A stretch of DNA of 64,000 bases from contig NZ_JACJJK010000001.1 in the NCBI RefSeq assembly GCF_016899935.1, positions 343,481 to 407,480 of the forward strand. The letters are read 5' to 3'. Positions 36,623 through 45,700 of the stretch are shown piece by piece; the first letter of the stretch is position 1; every line of letters begins with the position of its first letter. The DNA comes from Olsenella uli. Lineage in GTDB: Bacteria > Actinomycetota > Coriobacteriia > Coriobacteriales > Atopobiaceae. The notes under the pieces are model-generated. The model was not told where the DNA came from, searched no databases, and saw nothing but the letters and a program-made list of their open reading frames with translations. The translations under genes were made by a program, and so were the position numbers.

Positions 36623-39307
36623 ATGTCAGACGTCGCCCGCACCATCGCCGTCATCGACGGCAACTCGCTCATGCACCGCGCCTTCCACGCGATCCGCCAG
36701 CCCATGACGGCGCCAGACGGCCGCTCCACGGGCGCGCTCTTCGGCTTCTTCAACATGTTCATCAAGATGGTGGACACCTTCCGCCCCGACGGCGTGATCT
36801 GCGCCTTCGACAAGGGCAAGCCGCGCGTGCGCATGGAGATGCTGCCCCAGTACAAGGCCCAGCGCCCGCCGATGGACCCAGCGCTCCACGAGCAGTTCCC
36901 GATGGTGAAGGAGCTGCTGCGCACGCTCGACGTGCCGGTGGCCGAGCTCGAGGGCTGGGAGGGCGACGACATCCTCGGCACCCTGGCGCGCCGCGGCGAG
37001 GCGGCGGGCTACGAGATGCTGCTCTTCACCGGCGACCGCGACATGTACCAGCTCTCCACCGAGCACGTGAAGATCGTCTCCACCCAGAAGGGCGTCTCCG
37101 AGGTCAAGATCATGGACCCGGAGAGCGTGGAGGACCTCTACCACGGCATCACGCCGGAGCTCGTGCCGGACTTCTACGGCCTCAAGGGCGACTCCTCCGA
37201 CAACATCCCCGGCGTGCCCGGCATCGGCCCCAAGAAGGCGGCGGCACTGATCGTGCAGTACGGCAGCCTCGACGAGGTCATCGCCCACGCGGACGAGGTC
37301 AAGGGCAAGATGGGCGAGAACCTCCGCGCGCACGTGGACGACGCGCTGCTGAGCCGCCGCGTGGCCACGATCCGCACCGACGCCCCGATCGAGCTGGACC
37401 TCGCGGACGCGCGCTTCCCCACCTTCGACCCCGCCGAGGTGGCCCGCGCCTTCTCCGCGCTCGGCTTCACCGGCATGACCACGCGCCTCGTGCGGCTGGC
37501 CGGCGAGGGCGCCGTGGCGGAGGCCCGCGCGGCGCTCGGCGAGAGCGAGGCCGAGGAGGCGCCGGCGGCCCCGCTGCCCGACCCCGTCTCCGGCGACGAG
37601 GCCGCCTCGGCGCTGGAGGCCGCGATCGCGGAGGGCGCCTGGGTCGGCTGCGCGCTCGACGACGACCGCGCGGAGGGCGCGCTCTTTGGCACGGCCCACA
37701 CCCTCTGGGCGGCGGCGGGCGAGAAGATCTGCCGCTTCGACGGCCCGGACGCCGACGACGCGCTCGAGCGGCTCCTGCGCGCGGGGCGCCTTGCCGCCGC
37801 CGACGTCAAGGCGCTCCTGCACGTCCTCTCCCCCGTCGACTCCAGCGAGCCGGAGCGCCTGGCGCCGCGCGAGGTGGACCCGGCCCGCGTCTTTGACGTG
37901 GCCGTGGCCGCCTACCTGCTGGACTCCGAGCGCGGGTCCTTCTCGCCCGCCGAGCTCGCCGAGACCTACCTGAGCCGCGTGCTGCCCGCCGCGACCGAGG
38001 AGCTCCCCGAGGCCGCGCTCGACGCCGTGCGCGCCCGCGACCTGGTGGGGCCGCTGCGCGAGCGACTGGCCGCCGACGGCTCCGAGCGCCTCTTCGACGA
38101 GATGGAGATGCCGCTTCTGCCCGTGCTCGCCGAGATGGAGCGCGTTGGCCTGGCCGTTGACACGCGCGTGCTGGCCGCCCAGTCCGCCGAGCTCGGCGCC
38201 GAGATCTCCGGCATGGTCGAGAAGATCCACGCCGCGGCCGGCGAGCCCTTCAACATCGACTCCCCCATGCAGCTCTCCCACGTCCTCTTCGACGTGCTGG
38301 GGCTGCCCACCTTTGGGCTCAAGCGCACCAAGCGCGGCTACTACTCGACCAACGCCAAGGTGCTCGCCGACCTCGCCGCCGAGCACGAGATCGTGGCCGA
38401 CGTGCTGGACTACCGCGAGCGCTCCAAGATCAAGAGCACCTACCTCGACGCCCTGCCCGCGCTCGTGCGCGGCGACGGGCGCGTGCACACCACGCTCAAC
38501 CAGACGGTCACGGCCACCGGGCGCCTCTCGAGCTCCGACCCCAACCTACAGAACATCCCCACGCGCTCGGAGCTTGGCCACCGCGTGCGCCAGGCGTTCA
38601 CCGTGCCCGAGGGCAGCGTGTTTCTCGCCTGCGACTACTCGCAGATCGAGCTCAGGCTGCTCGCACACCTCTCCGGGGACGAGCACCTGATCGCCGCCTT
38701 CTGCGAGGGGCGCGACTTCCACGCCGCCACGGCCGCGCGCGTCTTTGGCGTGCCGCTCGACGAGGTGACGCCGCAGCTGCGCAGCCGCGCGAAGGCCGTG
38801 AACTTTGGCATCGTCTACGGGCAGCAGGCCTTTGGCCTGGCGAGCTCGCTCAAGATTCCGCGCGCCGAGGCGCAGGAGATGATCGACCGCTACTTCGAGG
38901 CCTACCCCGGCGTGCGCGCGTTCCTGGACGACGCGGTCCGGCGCGCGCACGAGCTGGGCTACGCGGTCACGCTCTACGGCCGCAAGCGCCACATCAAGGA
39001 GTTCCAGCAGCGCAATCGCCAGCTCGTGGCCTTTGGCGAGCGCACGGCGATGAACCACCCGATGCAGGGCACCGCCGCCGACATCATCAAGATCGCGATG
39101 GTGCGCGTGGAGCGGCGCCTGCACGAGGAGGGCCTGGCCTCCAAGCTCGTCCTGCAGATCCACGACGAGCTGGACCTGGAGGTCCCGGAGGCGGAGCTCG
39201 AGGCTGTGAGCGCGCTCGTGCGCGAGACGATGGAGGGCGTCGTGGAGCTCAAGGTGCCGCTCGTGGCCGAGGTTTCCTACGGCGCCAACTGGGCGGAGGC
39301 CAAGTAG
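36623..39307 (+). CDS. polA: DNA polymerase I
   Basis: An 894-residue Pol I for gap filling and primer removal. The N-terminal 5'-3' exonuclease is intact ([49 protein letters not shown]). The polymerase domain has motif [17 protein letters not shown], motif [15 protein letters not shown] and motif [13 protein letters not shown]. The middle region (about residues 315-480) lacks the acidic exo I/II residues needed for 3'-5' proofreading, as in many actinobacterial and Taq-like enzymes. It has a GAGGAGG site. Its stop codon overlaps the probable GTG start of rnhA. Confidence 0.98.
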   Translation: MSDVARTIAVIDGNSLMHRAFHAIRQPMTAPDGRSTGALFGFFNMFIKMVDTFRPDGVICAFDKGKPRVRMEMLPQYKAQRPPMDPALHEQFPMVKELLRTLDVPVAELEGWEGDDILGTLARRGEAAGYEMLLFTGDRDMYQLSTEHVKIVSTQKGVSEVKIMDPESVEDLYHGITPELVPDFYGLKGDSSDNIPGVPGIGPKKAAALIVQYGSLDEVIAHADEVKGKMGENLRAHVDDALLSRRVATIRTDAPIELDLADARFPTFDPAEVARAFSALGFTGMTTRLVRLAGEGAVAEARAALGESEAEEAPAAPLPDPVSGDEAASALEAAIAEGAWVGCALDDDRAEGALFGTAHTLWAAAGEKICRFDGPDADDALERLLRAGRLAAADVKALLHVLSPVDSSEPERLAPREVDPARVFDVAVAAYLLDSERGSFSPAELAETYLSRVLPAATEELPEAALDAVRARDLVGPLRERLAADGSERLFDEMEMPLLPVLAEMERVGLAVDTRVLAAQSAELGAEISGMVEKIHAAAGEPFNIDSPMQLSHVLFDVLGLPTFGLKRTKRGYYSTNAKVLADLAAEHEIVADVLDYRERSKIKSTYLDALPALVRGDGRVHTTLNQTVTATGRLSSSDPNLQNIPTRSELGHRVRQAFTVPEGSVFLACDYSQIELRLLAHLSGDEHLIAAFCEGRDFHAATAARVFGVPLDEVTPQLRSRAKAVNFGIVYGQQAFGLASSLKIPRAEAQEMIDRYFEAYPGVRAFLDDAVRRAHELGYAVTLYGRKRHIKEFQQRNRQLVAFGERTAMNHPMQGTAADIIKIAMVRVERRLHEEGLASKLVLQIHDELDLEVPEAELEAVSALVRETMEGVVELKVPLVAEVSYGANWAEAK

Positions 39308-39840
39308 TGGCGAGCTGGACTGAGTTCTCGTCTGTCAATCGGGGACAGTCCCCGATTGACAGAATGCGGGTGGAGGCGTGGTCGGACGGCTCCTCACGCG
39401 GCAACCCGGGCCCGGGCGGCTACGGGACCGTGCTGCGCTACACCGACCCCGACGGGCGCGCCCACGAGCGCGAGCTCTCGGCCGGCTACCGGCGCACGAC
39501 GAACAACCGCATGGAGCTCATGGGCGCGATCGCGGCGCTCGAGGCGCTGCGCCGGCCGTGCGCGGTCACGATGACGACAGACTCGCAGTACGTGGTCAAC
39601 GCCTTCAACAAGGGGTGGATTCCCGGCTGGCAGAGGCGCGGCTGGAAGACGGCCAACAAGCAGCCCGTGAAGAACGTCGACCTCTGGCGGCGCCTGATCG
39701 CGGCGGCCGAGCCGCACGACGTCACGTGGGTCTGGGTCAAGGGCCACGCGGGCCACCCCGAGAACGAGCGCTGCGACGAGCTGGCGACGGCCGCAGCCGA
39801 CGGGACGGGCCTTCTGGAGGACGCCGGCTTCGAGGGGTAG
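39307..39840 (+). CDS. rnhA: Ribonuclease HI with a palindrome in its 5' coding region
   Basis: RNase HI cuts the RNA strand of RNA-DNA hybrids. The catalytic DEDD set is visible: Asp in [19 protein letters not shown], Glu in [10 protein letters not shown], Asp in [10 protein letters not shown], and a final Asp in NERCDELA. The start is uncertain. GTG 39307 overlaps the polA stop and has a perfect GGAGG seven bases upstream, giving 177 residues. ATG 39364 gives 158 residues but has only a 33-base palindrome upstream and no ribosome-binding site. If GTG is used, the palindrome encodes about ten in-frame N-terminal residues. Confidence 0.93.
   Translation: MASWTEFSSVNRGQSPIDRMRVEAWSDGSSRGNPGPGGYGTVLRYTDPDGRAHERELSAGYRRTTNNRMELMGAIAALEALRRPCAVTMTTDSQYVVNAFNKGWIPGWQRRGWKTANKQPVKNVDLWRRLIAAAEPHDVTWVWVKGHAGHPENERCDELATAAADGTGLLEDAGFEG
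39331..39363. repeat. Perfect palindrome, GGGGACAGTCCCC family, copy 1
   Basis: TCTGTCAATCGGGGAC, a single A, then its exact complement: 33 bases between the two possible rnhA starts. The ATG at 39364 follows immediately. The core GGGGACAGTCCCC recurs with different arms at 56876. Confidence 0.9.
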
Positions 39841-39913
39841 TCCCGCGCGCCCGCGCCCCATTGCGCTACCCTAGTGGTGCTGCCGAGAAGAACCACGCGT
39901 CGGAAGGGAAGCC

Positions 39914-40846
39914 ATGCCCGCGCTCATCACGCACCACATCTTCGGCGAGGACATCGTCTCCGGGCTGCCCGCCGGCCTCGTCACCGGCGAGGAGGAGCTG
40001 CTCGCCTTCCTGCTGGGCAACCAGGGGCCCGACCCGCTCTACGCGCGCTTCTCGACGCTCCCCTCCCGCGCTGCGGCCTGCCACGAGCTCGCGCGGCAGA
40101 TCCAGGGCGGGCGCGTCACGCGCACACTGCTGGCCCTGCGCGATGGGGTGGCGCACCTCCCCCGCGCCGACGAGCGCGTCGGGCGGGCCTTCGCGCTCGG
40201 CATCGTGGGGCACTACGCGCTCGACCGCGCGGCGCACCCGTTCATCGTCGCACAGCAGCGCGCGCTCGAGGCGGCGGGCGCCGGGCTCGAGGGAGCCGGC
40301 CGCGAGATCCACGCCGTCATCGAGTCCGACCTCGACTCCTGGATCCTGTGGGAGAAGCGACGCGCCACCACCGACGAGCGCCCGCCGGCCGGCAACCTCA
40401 TGCGCACCGCGCGGACCGAGCGCGTGGGCGGGGCCCTGCTCTCGCAGGTGGCGCTCTCGGTCTACGGGACGTCCGTCGGCGCGGGCGAGTATGCGGCGGC
40501 GGTGCGCGACTACGAGCTCCTCTACCGCGCGATCGAGCCGGCGGGCTCGGCGCGCGCGCGGCTTCTGGGCGCGACGGAGCGGCTCGTACGGCCCCATTCG
40601 ATCCTCCAGGCGTCCGCCCACTACGTGCGGCGAACGGACGAGTGCGCGGCGGCCAACCTCGAGCGCGGCGCCTGGCGTCACCCGTTCACGGGCGCGACGC
40701 GCACGGACAGCTTTGCCGACCTCTTCGACGAGGCGCGGCTCGCCTACCCCGCGCTCGCCGAGGCCTTCGTCCGCGGAGACGAGGGACGGCTGCGCGACCT
40801 CGTAGCCGGCCTCGACTTCTCCGGCCGCCCCGGCACCGACAACTGA
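39914..40846 (+). CDS. Zinc-dependent phospholipase C-like protein
   Basis: A 310-residue protein of the zinc-dependent phospholipase C-like family seen in Firmicutes and Coriobacteriia. The N-terminus ALITHHIFGEDIV supplies paired histidines. NQGPDPLYARF and GHYALDRAAHPFIV carry the His/Asp metal ligands, and IESDLDSWILW follows. There is no signal peptide, so it is probably cytoplasmic and may be a hydrolase of unknown substrate rather than a secreted phospholipase. Start supported by GGAAGGGAAG. CGAGAAGAAC lies 25 bases upstream. Confidence 0.8.
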   Translation: MPALITHHIFGEDIVSGLPAGLVTGEEELLAFLLGNQGPDPLYARFSTLPSRAAACHELARQIQGGRVTRTLLALRDGVAHLPRADERVGRAFALGIVGHYALDRAAHPFIVAQQRALEAAGAGLEGAGREIHAVIESDLDSWILWEKRRATTDERPPAGNLMRTARTERVGGALLSQVALSVYGTSVGAGEYAAAVRDYELLYRAIEPAGSARARLLGATERLVRPHSILQASAHYVRRTDECAAANLERGAWRHPFTGATRTDSFADLFDEARLAYPALAEAFVRGDEGRLRDLVAGLDFSGRPGTDN

Positions 40847-40918
40847 CCCGAGGTTCTTCTCGGCCCCAGGCTCTTCTCGGCCTGCGGCCCCTTTTGGCCT
40901 GCGACCCGTTTCGTCGCG

Positions 40919-41048
40919 GGCTTGTCTGGGCAAAGATTTGGAATCATCTCGACCCAGATAACCCGGCTGGCGAGAAGAACCCCGGCTCAGAGCGACCCAC
41001 ATAAGCAACCTGAAAGCCGTTAGTTTCAGATGTTTGCCCAGACAAGCC
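40919..41048. repeat. Long-loop inverted repeat in the convergent gap before gltD
   Basis: GGCTTGTCTGGGCAAA (40919-40934) is perfectly complementary to 41033-41048 over 16 bases, with a 98-base loop. The loop holds an alternative partner (CCCAGA near 40953, which can pair with TCTGGG of the left arm) and a small hairpin CTGAAA...TTTCAG. CTTCTCG words lie outside on the left (two copies, 40854-40880) and CGAGAAG on the right (about 41105). No gene is seen in 40847-41127. Confidence 0.75.
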
Positions 41049-41127
41049 GGGGGGCGACGTAGGGTGACGGGCAACGGGGTGCGGGGGCGGAACCGGAAAC
41101 GGCGGGCGAGAAGGACGTCTCGGCCCC

Positions 41128-41313
41128 TCACAGCCAGACGAGCTCGGGCGGCTCCTCGTCGGGGCGCTTGGTCCCCTCGGGCGCGGCGGGGGCGTCGCCC
41201 CAGTCGGACGACTCCTCGAGCCACGGACGGCGGGCGCCGGCCGGCTCGAAGGCGACCTCGCGGCCGTCCTCGAGCCAGACGATGCCGGCCCCCCTGTCGT
41301 CCGCGCCGCCCAT
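41128..41313 (-). CDS. Small acidic protein downstream of gltD
   Basis: A 61-residue frame starting MGGADDRGAGIVWLEDGREV one base after the gltD stop, so it could be translated by coupling. It is acidic and proline-rich, with two tryptophan motifs (RRPWLEESSDWG and PPELVWL). I do not recognise it. Position and coupling are the only support, and it could be non-coding. Confidence 0.5.
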   Translation of the reverse strand: MGGADDRGAGIVWLEDGREVAFEPAGARRPWLEESSDWGDAPAAPEGTKRPDEEPPELVWL

Positions 41314-41314
41314 G

Positions 41315-42781
41315 TCAGAGCCCCAGCGCCTCGGCGACCTCGCCCGCGCAGGACATCGCGTCGGCGATCGCGCTCACCACGAGCGACGAGCCGGTCCGCA
41401 CGTCGCCGGCCACGTAGACCGGCGTCCCCTCGGCGGCGGCGCGATGCGTCCCCGCCACCACCACGGGCAGCCCGCGCTCGCCCGCGCCCACGCCAAAAGC
41501 GTCGAGCACGCCGCGCTCCGGGCCCACGAAGCCGCACGCCACGAGCACGAGCTGCGCGGGAATCTCCCGCTCGGAGCCCTCCACGCGCTCCGGGCGCCCG
41601 GCGGACCAGTCGAGGTCGGCCACGGCGAGGCCGCGCACCGCGCCGTCCGCGCCGAGAAGGACCTCGAGCGTGTCCACGCCCCAGGAGCGCATCTCACCGC
41701 CCATGAGCTCGATGGCCTCGGCCTGGCCGTAGTCGGTCTTGAGCGTGGCGGGCCACTCGGGCCAGCGCGTGACGCCCGGGCCCGGCTCGGCGGGACGCGG
41801 CAGGAACTCCAGCTGGGCCACGCTGCGGGCGCCCTGGCGCACGGCGGTGCCCAGGCAGTCGTTGCCCGTGTCTCCGCCGCCGATAACCACCACGTCACGC
41901 CCGGCCGCGCTCACGGCCGGCTCGCCGCCGTCGAGGAGCGCCCTCGTGGCGGCCTCGAGGTAGTCCACGGCCCAGACCACGCCGCCGGCCGCGCGGCCGG
42001 CGTCAAAGCCCTTCGCCGCAAGGCCGCGCGGCACGCGCGCGCCCGCCGCCACGACCACGGCGTCGCTCTCCGCAAGCAGCGCCGACGCCACGTCCTTCTC
42101 GGCCGCGTCCGTGTTCAGGCGGAACTCGATCCCCAGCTCCTCCATGAGGGCCACGCGGCGCGCGACCACGTCCTTCTCGAGCTTCATGTTGGGGATGCCG
42201 TAGGTGAGCAGGCCCCCCGCGCGGTCGGCGCGCTCCACGACCGTCACGCGGGCCCCGCGCCGGGCGAGCTCCCACGCCGCCGCAAGGCCGGCCGGCCCGG
42301 AGCCCACCACGGCCACGCGCGGGGCGTCCGGTGCGGCGGGCGAGAAACGCCGGGGGCCGCCGTGCGCCCACTCCCAGTCCGAGATCGCGCGCTCGTTGTC
42401 GTGAATCGTCTCGGGCTCGCCGTGACAGCCCAGGTTGCAGGCCGCCTCGCAGAGCGCCGGGCACACGCGGCTCGTGAACTCGGGCAGCGGCGACGTCAGC
42501 GCCAGGCGGTCGGCGGCCTCGCGCCAGAGGCCCCGATAGACGAGGTCGTTCCACTCGGGGATGAGGTTGTGCAGCGGGCAGCCGCTCGGCCGCGCGCCGC
42601 CAAAGCCGAAGCCCGCCTGGCAGAACGCGACGCCGCACATCATGCAGCGGCTCGCCTGCGCGCGGCGCACGCCCTCGTCCGGCTCCACGTAGAGCTCGTC
42701 CCAGTCGCGCGTGCGCTCCGCGACCGGCCTGAGGTCGTGGGCGCGCCGGCCCACCGTGAGAAACGCTCCTGGCTTGCCCAT
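41315..42781 (-). CDS. gltD: Glutamate synthase small subunit
   Basis: A 488-residue beta subunit that takes electrons from NADPH to the large subunit. N-terminal 4Fe-4S cysteines are in RCMMCGVAFCQ and CPALCEAACNLGC. A FAD fold (VAVVGSGPAGLAAAWELARRG) and an NADPH fold (DVVVIGGGDTGNDCLG) follow, ending in VYVAGDVRTGSSLVVSAI. It starts two bases after gltB ends (minus-strand operon gltB-gltD). Confidence 0.96.
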   Translation of the reverse strand: MGKPGAFLTVGRRAHDLRPVAERTRDWDELYVEPDEGVRRAQASRCMMCGVAFCQAGFGFGGARPSGCPLHNLIPEWNDLVYRGLWREAADRLALTSPLPEFTSRVCPALCEAACNLGCHGEPETIHDNERAISDWEWAHGGPRRFSPAAPDAPRVAVVGSGPAGLAAAWELARRGARVTVVERADRAGGLLTYGIPNMKLEKDVVARRVALMEELGIEFRLNTDAAEKDVASALLAESDAVVVAAGARVPRGLAAKGFDAGRAAGGVVWAVDYLEAATRALLDGGEPAVSAAGRDVVVIGGGDTGNDCLGTAVRQGARSVAQLEFLPRPAEPGPGVTRWPEWPATLKTDYGQAEAIELMGGEMRSWGVDTLEVLLGADGAVRGLAVADLDWSAGRPERVEGSEREIPAQLVLVACGFVGPERGVLDAFGVGAGERGLPVVVAGTHRAAAEGTPVYVAGDVRTGSSLVVSAIADAMSCAGEVAEALGL

Positions 42782-42782
42782 C

Positions 42783-45700
42783 CTAGGCCTCCCTCATCGC
42801 GTCGAATGCGTGGTTCAGCGCCTGCTCGTGGGTGGCGCCCGCAGCCTTGGCCTCGGCGACCAGCGCGAGCACGCGCTCGTAGTCGCGCGGAATCACCTTC
42901 ACGAAGTGTGCCGACGCCTCGTCGAACTGGTACAGCAGCTTGATGCCGCGCGGGCTCGCCGTGCGCCGCACGTGCTCCTCCACGAGCGAGCGCACGAGCT
43001 CGAGGTCCTGGGCGTCCGGCTCCTCAAGGTTCACGAGCTCGGTGTTGCAGCGCCGCGCGAGCGTGCCGAAGCGGTCGTAGACGTAGGCCACCCCGCCCGA
43101 CATGCCGGCCGCGAAGTTGGCGCCGACCTCGCCGAGCACCACCACGCAGCCGCCCGTCATGTACTCGCAGCCGTGGTTGCCCACGCCCTCCACCACCACC
43201 GTGGCGCCGGAGTTGCGCACACAGAAGCGCTGGCCGGCGAGTCCGTTCACAAAGCCCCGTCCGCTCGTAGCGCCGTAGAAGGCCACGTTGCCCACGATGA
43301 CGTTCTCGTCGAACTTGTAGGTGGCGCCGTCGGCCGGGCGCACGGACAGCACGCCGCCCGAGAGCCCCTTGCCAAAGTAGTCGTTGGCGTCGCCGGAGAC
43401 GTTGAGCGTGACGCCCGCCGGCAGGAACGCGCCGAAGCTCTGGCCGGCCGAGCCCTCGCAGTCCACCGTGATCGAGCCCTCGGGCAGGCCCTCCGGGTGC
43501 GCCCGCGTGACGTGGCTGCCCAGGAGCGTGCCCACGCAGCGGTTGACGTTGTCGATGTCCGCGCGGAAGCGCACCGGCGTGAGGTGCGCGCGGGCCTCGG
43601 CCGTGTAGGGCACGAAGAGCGTGGCGTCGAGCGTGCGGTCGAGCTCCAGGTCCGGGCCCATCTCGGGCAGGAAGTGACGGCCGTCCGCGCCGGGGACGTG
43701 CCGCCCGAACTCGGGCTCGGCGCAGGCGAGAAGGTCGGAGAGGTCCAGGCGGTTGGCCTTCCAGTTGGCCTCCCCGGCGACCGGCACCTGGCGCAGGCAG
43801 TCCGCGCGGCCCACCATCTCGTCCACCGTGCGGAAGCCCAGCTCGGCCATGACCTCGCGCAGCTCCTCGGCCACGAAGGTCAGGTAGTTCACCACGTGCT
43901 CGGGCCGGCCCGCGAAGCGGCCGCGCAGCGCGCAGTTCTGCGTGGCGATGCCCGCCGGGCAGGTGTCGCGCTGGCAGTCGCGCTGCATGAGGCAGCCGCA
44001 GGCGATGAGCGGCATCGTGGCGAAGCCGAACTCCTCGGCGCCGAGAAGCGCCGCGATCGCCACGTCGCGCCCGCTCATGAGCTTGCCGTCGGTCTCCAGC
44101 ACCACGCGGGAGCGCAGGCCGTTTCTCAGCAGCGTCTGCTGGGTCTCCGCGAGGCCGATCTCAAAGGGGATGCCCGCGTGGTAGATCGAGTCACGCGGGG
44201 CGGCGCCCGTGCCGCCGTTGTGCCCGGAGACGAGGATCTTGTCGGCCCCGCCCTTGGCCACGCCGGTGGCGATGGTGCCCACGCCGGCGAGCGCGCAGAG
44301 CTTGACGGAGATGCGCGCGCCGGGGTTGGCGTTCTTGAGGTCAAAGATCAGCTCGGCGAGGTCCTCGATCGAGTAGATGTCGTGGTGGGGCGGCGGCGAG
44401 ATGAGCCCCACGCCCGGCGTGGACTGGCGCACCTCGGCGATCCACGGATAGACCTTGCGGCCGGGCAGGTGGCCGCCCTCGCCGGGCTTGGCGCCCTGGG
44501 CCATCTTGATCTGGATCTCGATCGCGCTCGAGAGGTAGCGGCTCGTCACGCCAAAGCGGCCCGAGGCCACCTGCTTGATCGCCGAGCACGCGGAGTCGCC
44601 GCCCGGGAGCGCCGTCTCGCGGGCCGGGTCCTCGCCGCCCTCGCCGGTGTTGGAGCGCCCGTGCAGGCGGTTCATCGCGATGGCCAGGCACTCGTGCTGC
44701 TCGCGGGAGATCGAGCCGTAGCTCATCGCACCGGTGTTGAAGCGCTTGACGATCTCGCTCGCGGGCTCCACCTCGTCGAGCGGCACGGGCGCGCCGACGG
44801 GCGAGAAGTCCATGAGGTCGCGCAGGGTGACGGCACGCCCGCCGCGATGCACCCAGGCGGAGAACTCCTTGAAGAGGCCGTAGTCCCCCTCGCGACAGGC
44901 GCGCTGCAGGAGGTAGATGGCCTTCGGGTCGATGAGGTGCTCCTCGCCGCCCGGGCGCCACTTGGTGAGGCCGAGCGTGGGGAGCTGGTCGGGCGCGGGC
45001 GAGGCAGCCTGGGCGCGGGCCGCGGCGGCGCGGGCGTCCAGCTCGCGCTGGAGGTCGGCCACCGTGAGGCCGCCCACGCGGGTGGCCGTGAACGTGAAGT
45101 ACTTCTCGACCAGCTCGTCGGAGAGGCCCAGGATCTCGAAGATCTGCGCGGAGTGGTAGCCCTGCATCGTGGAGATGCCCATCTTGGACATGATGGAGAC
45201 GATGCCCGCCGTGACGGCGCGGTCGTAGCGGGCGCAGGCCTCCTCGGGAGCGAGGGAGAGCTCGCCGCGCGCGCAGAGGTCGGCGATGCAGTCGTGCGCC
45301 AGGTAGGGGTAGATGCCGCTCGCCGAGTAGCCGACCAGGCAGGCGAAGTCGTGGGCGCAGATGGCGTCGCCGGTCTCCACCACGAGGTCGGCGCGGGTGC
45401 GCAGGCCGCAGCGGATGAGGTGGTTGTGCACGCACCCGAGGGCCAGAAGCGACGGGATCGGCGTCTCGCCGGCGCCCGCGCGATCGGAGATCACGACGAT
45501 GTTGGCCCCGGAGCGCACGTCCTTCTCGGCCGCGACGGCCAGCTCGTCGAGGGCGTGCTCGAGGGCGCCCTCGCCGCCGCCGGCCGGGTAGACCGCACGC
45601 ACCGTCTCCGCGCGGAAGCCTGCGCGGTCGATCGCGCGGATGCGCTCGAAGTCGGCACGGGAGAGCATGGGGCCGGGCAGGCGCACCAGGCGGCAGGAGT

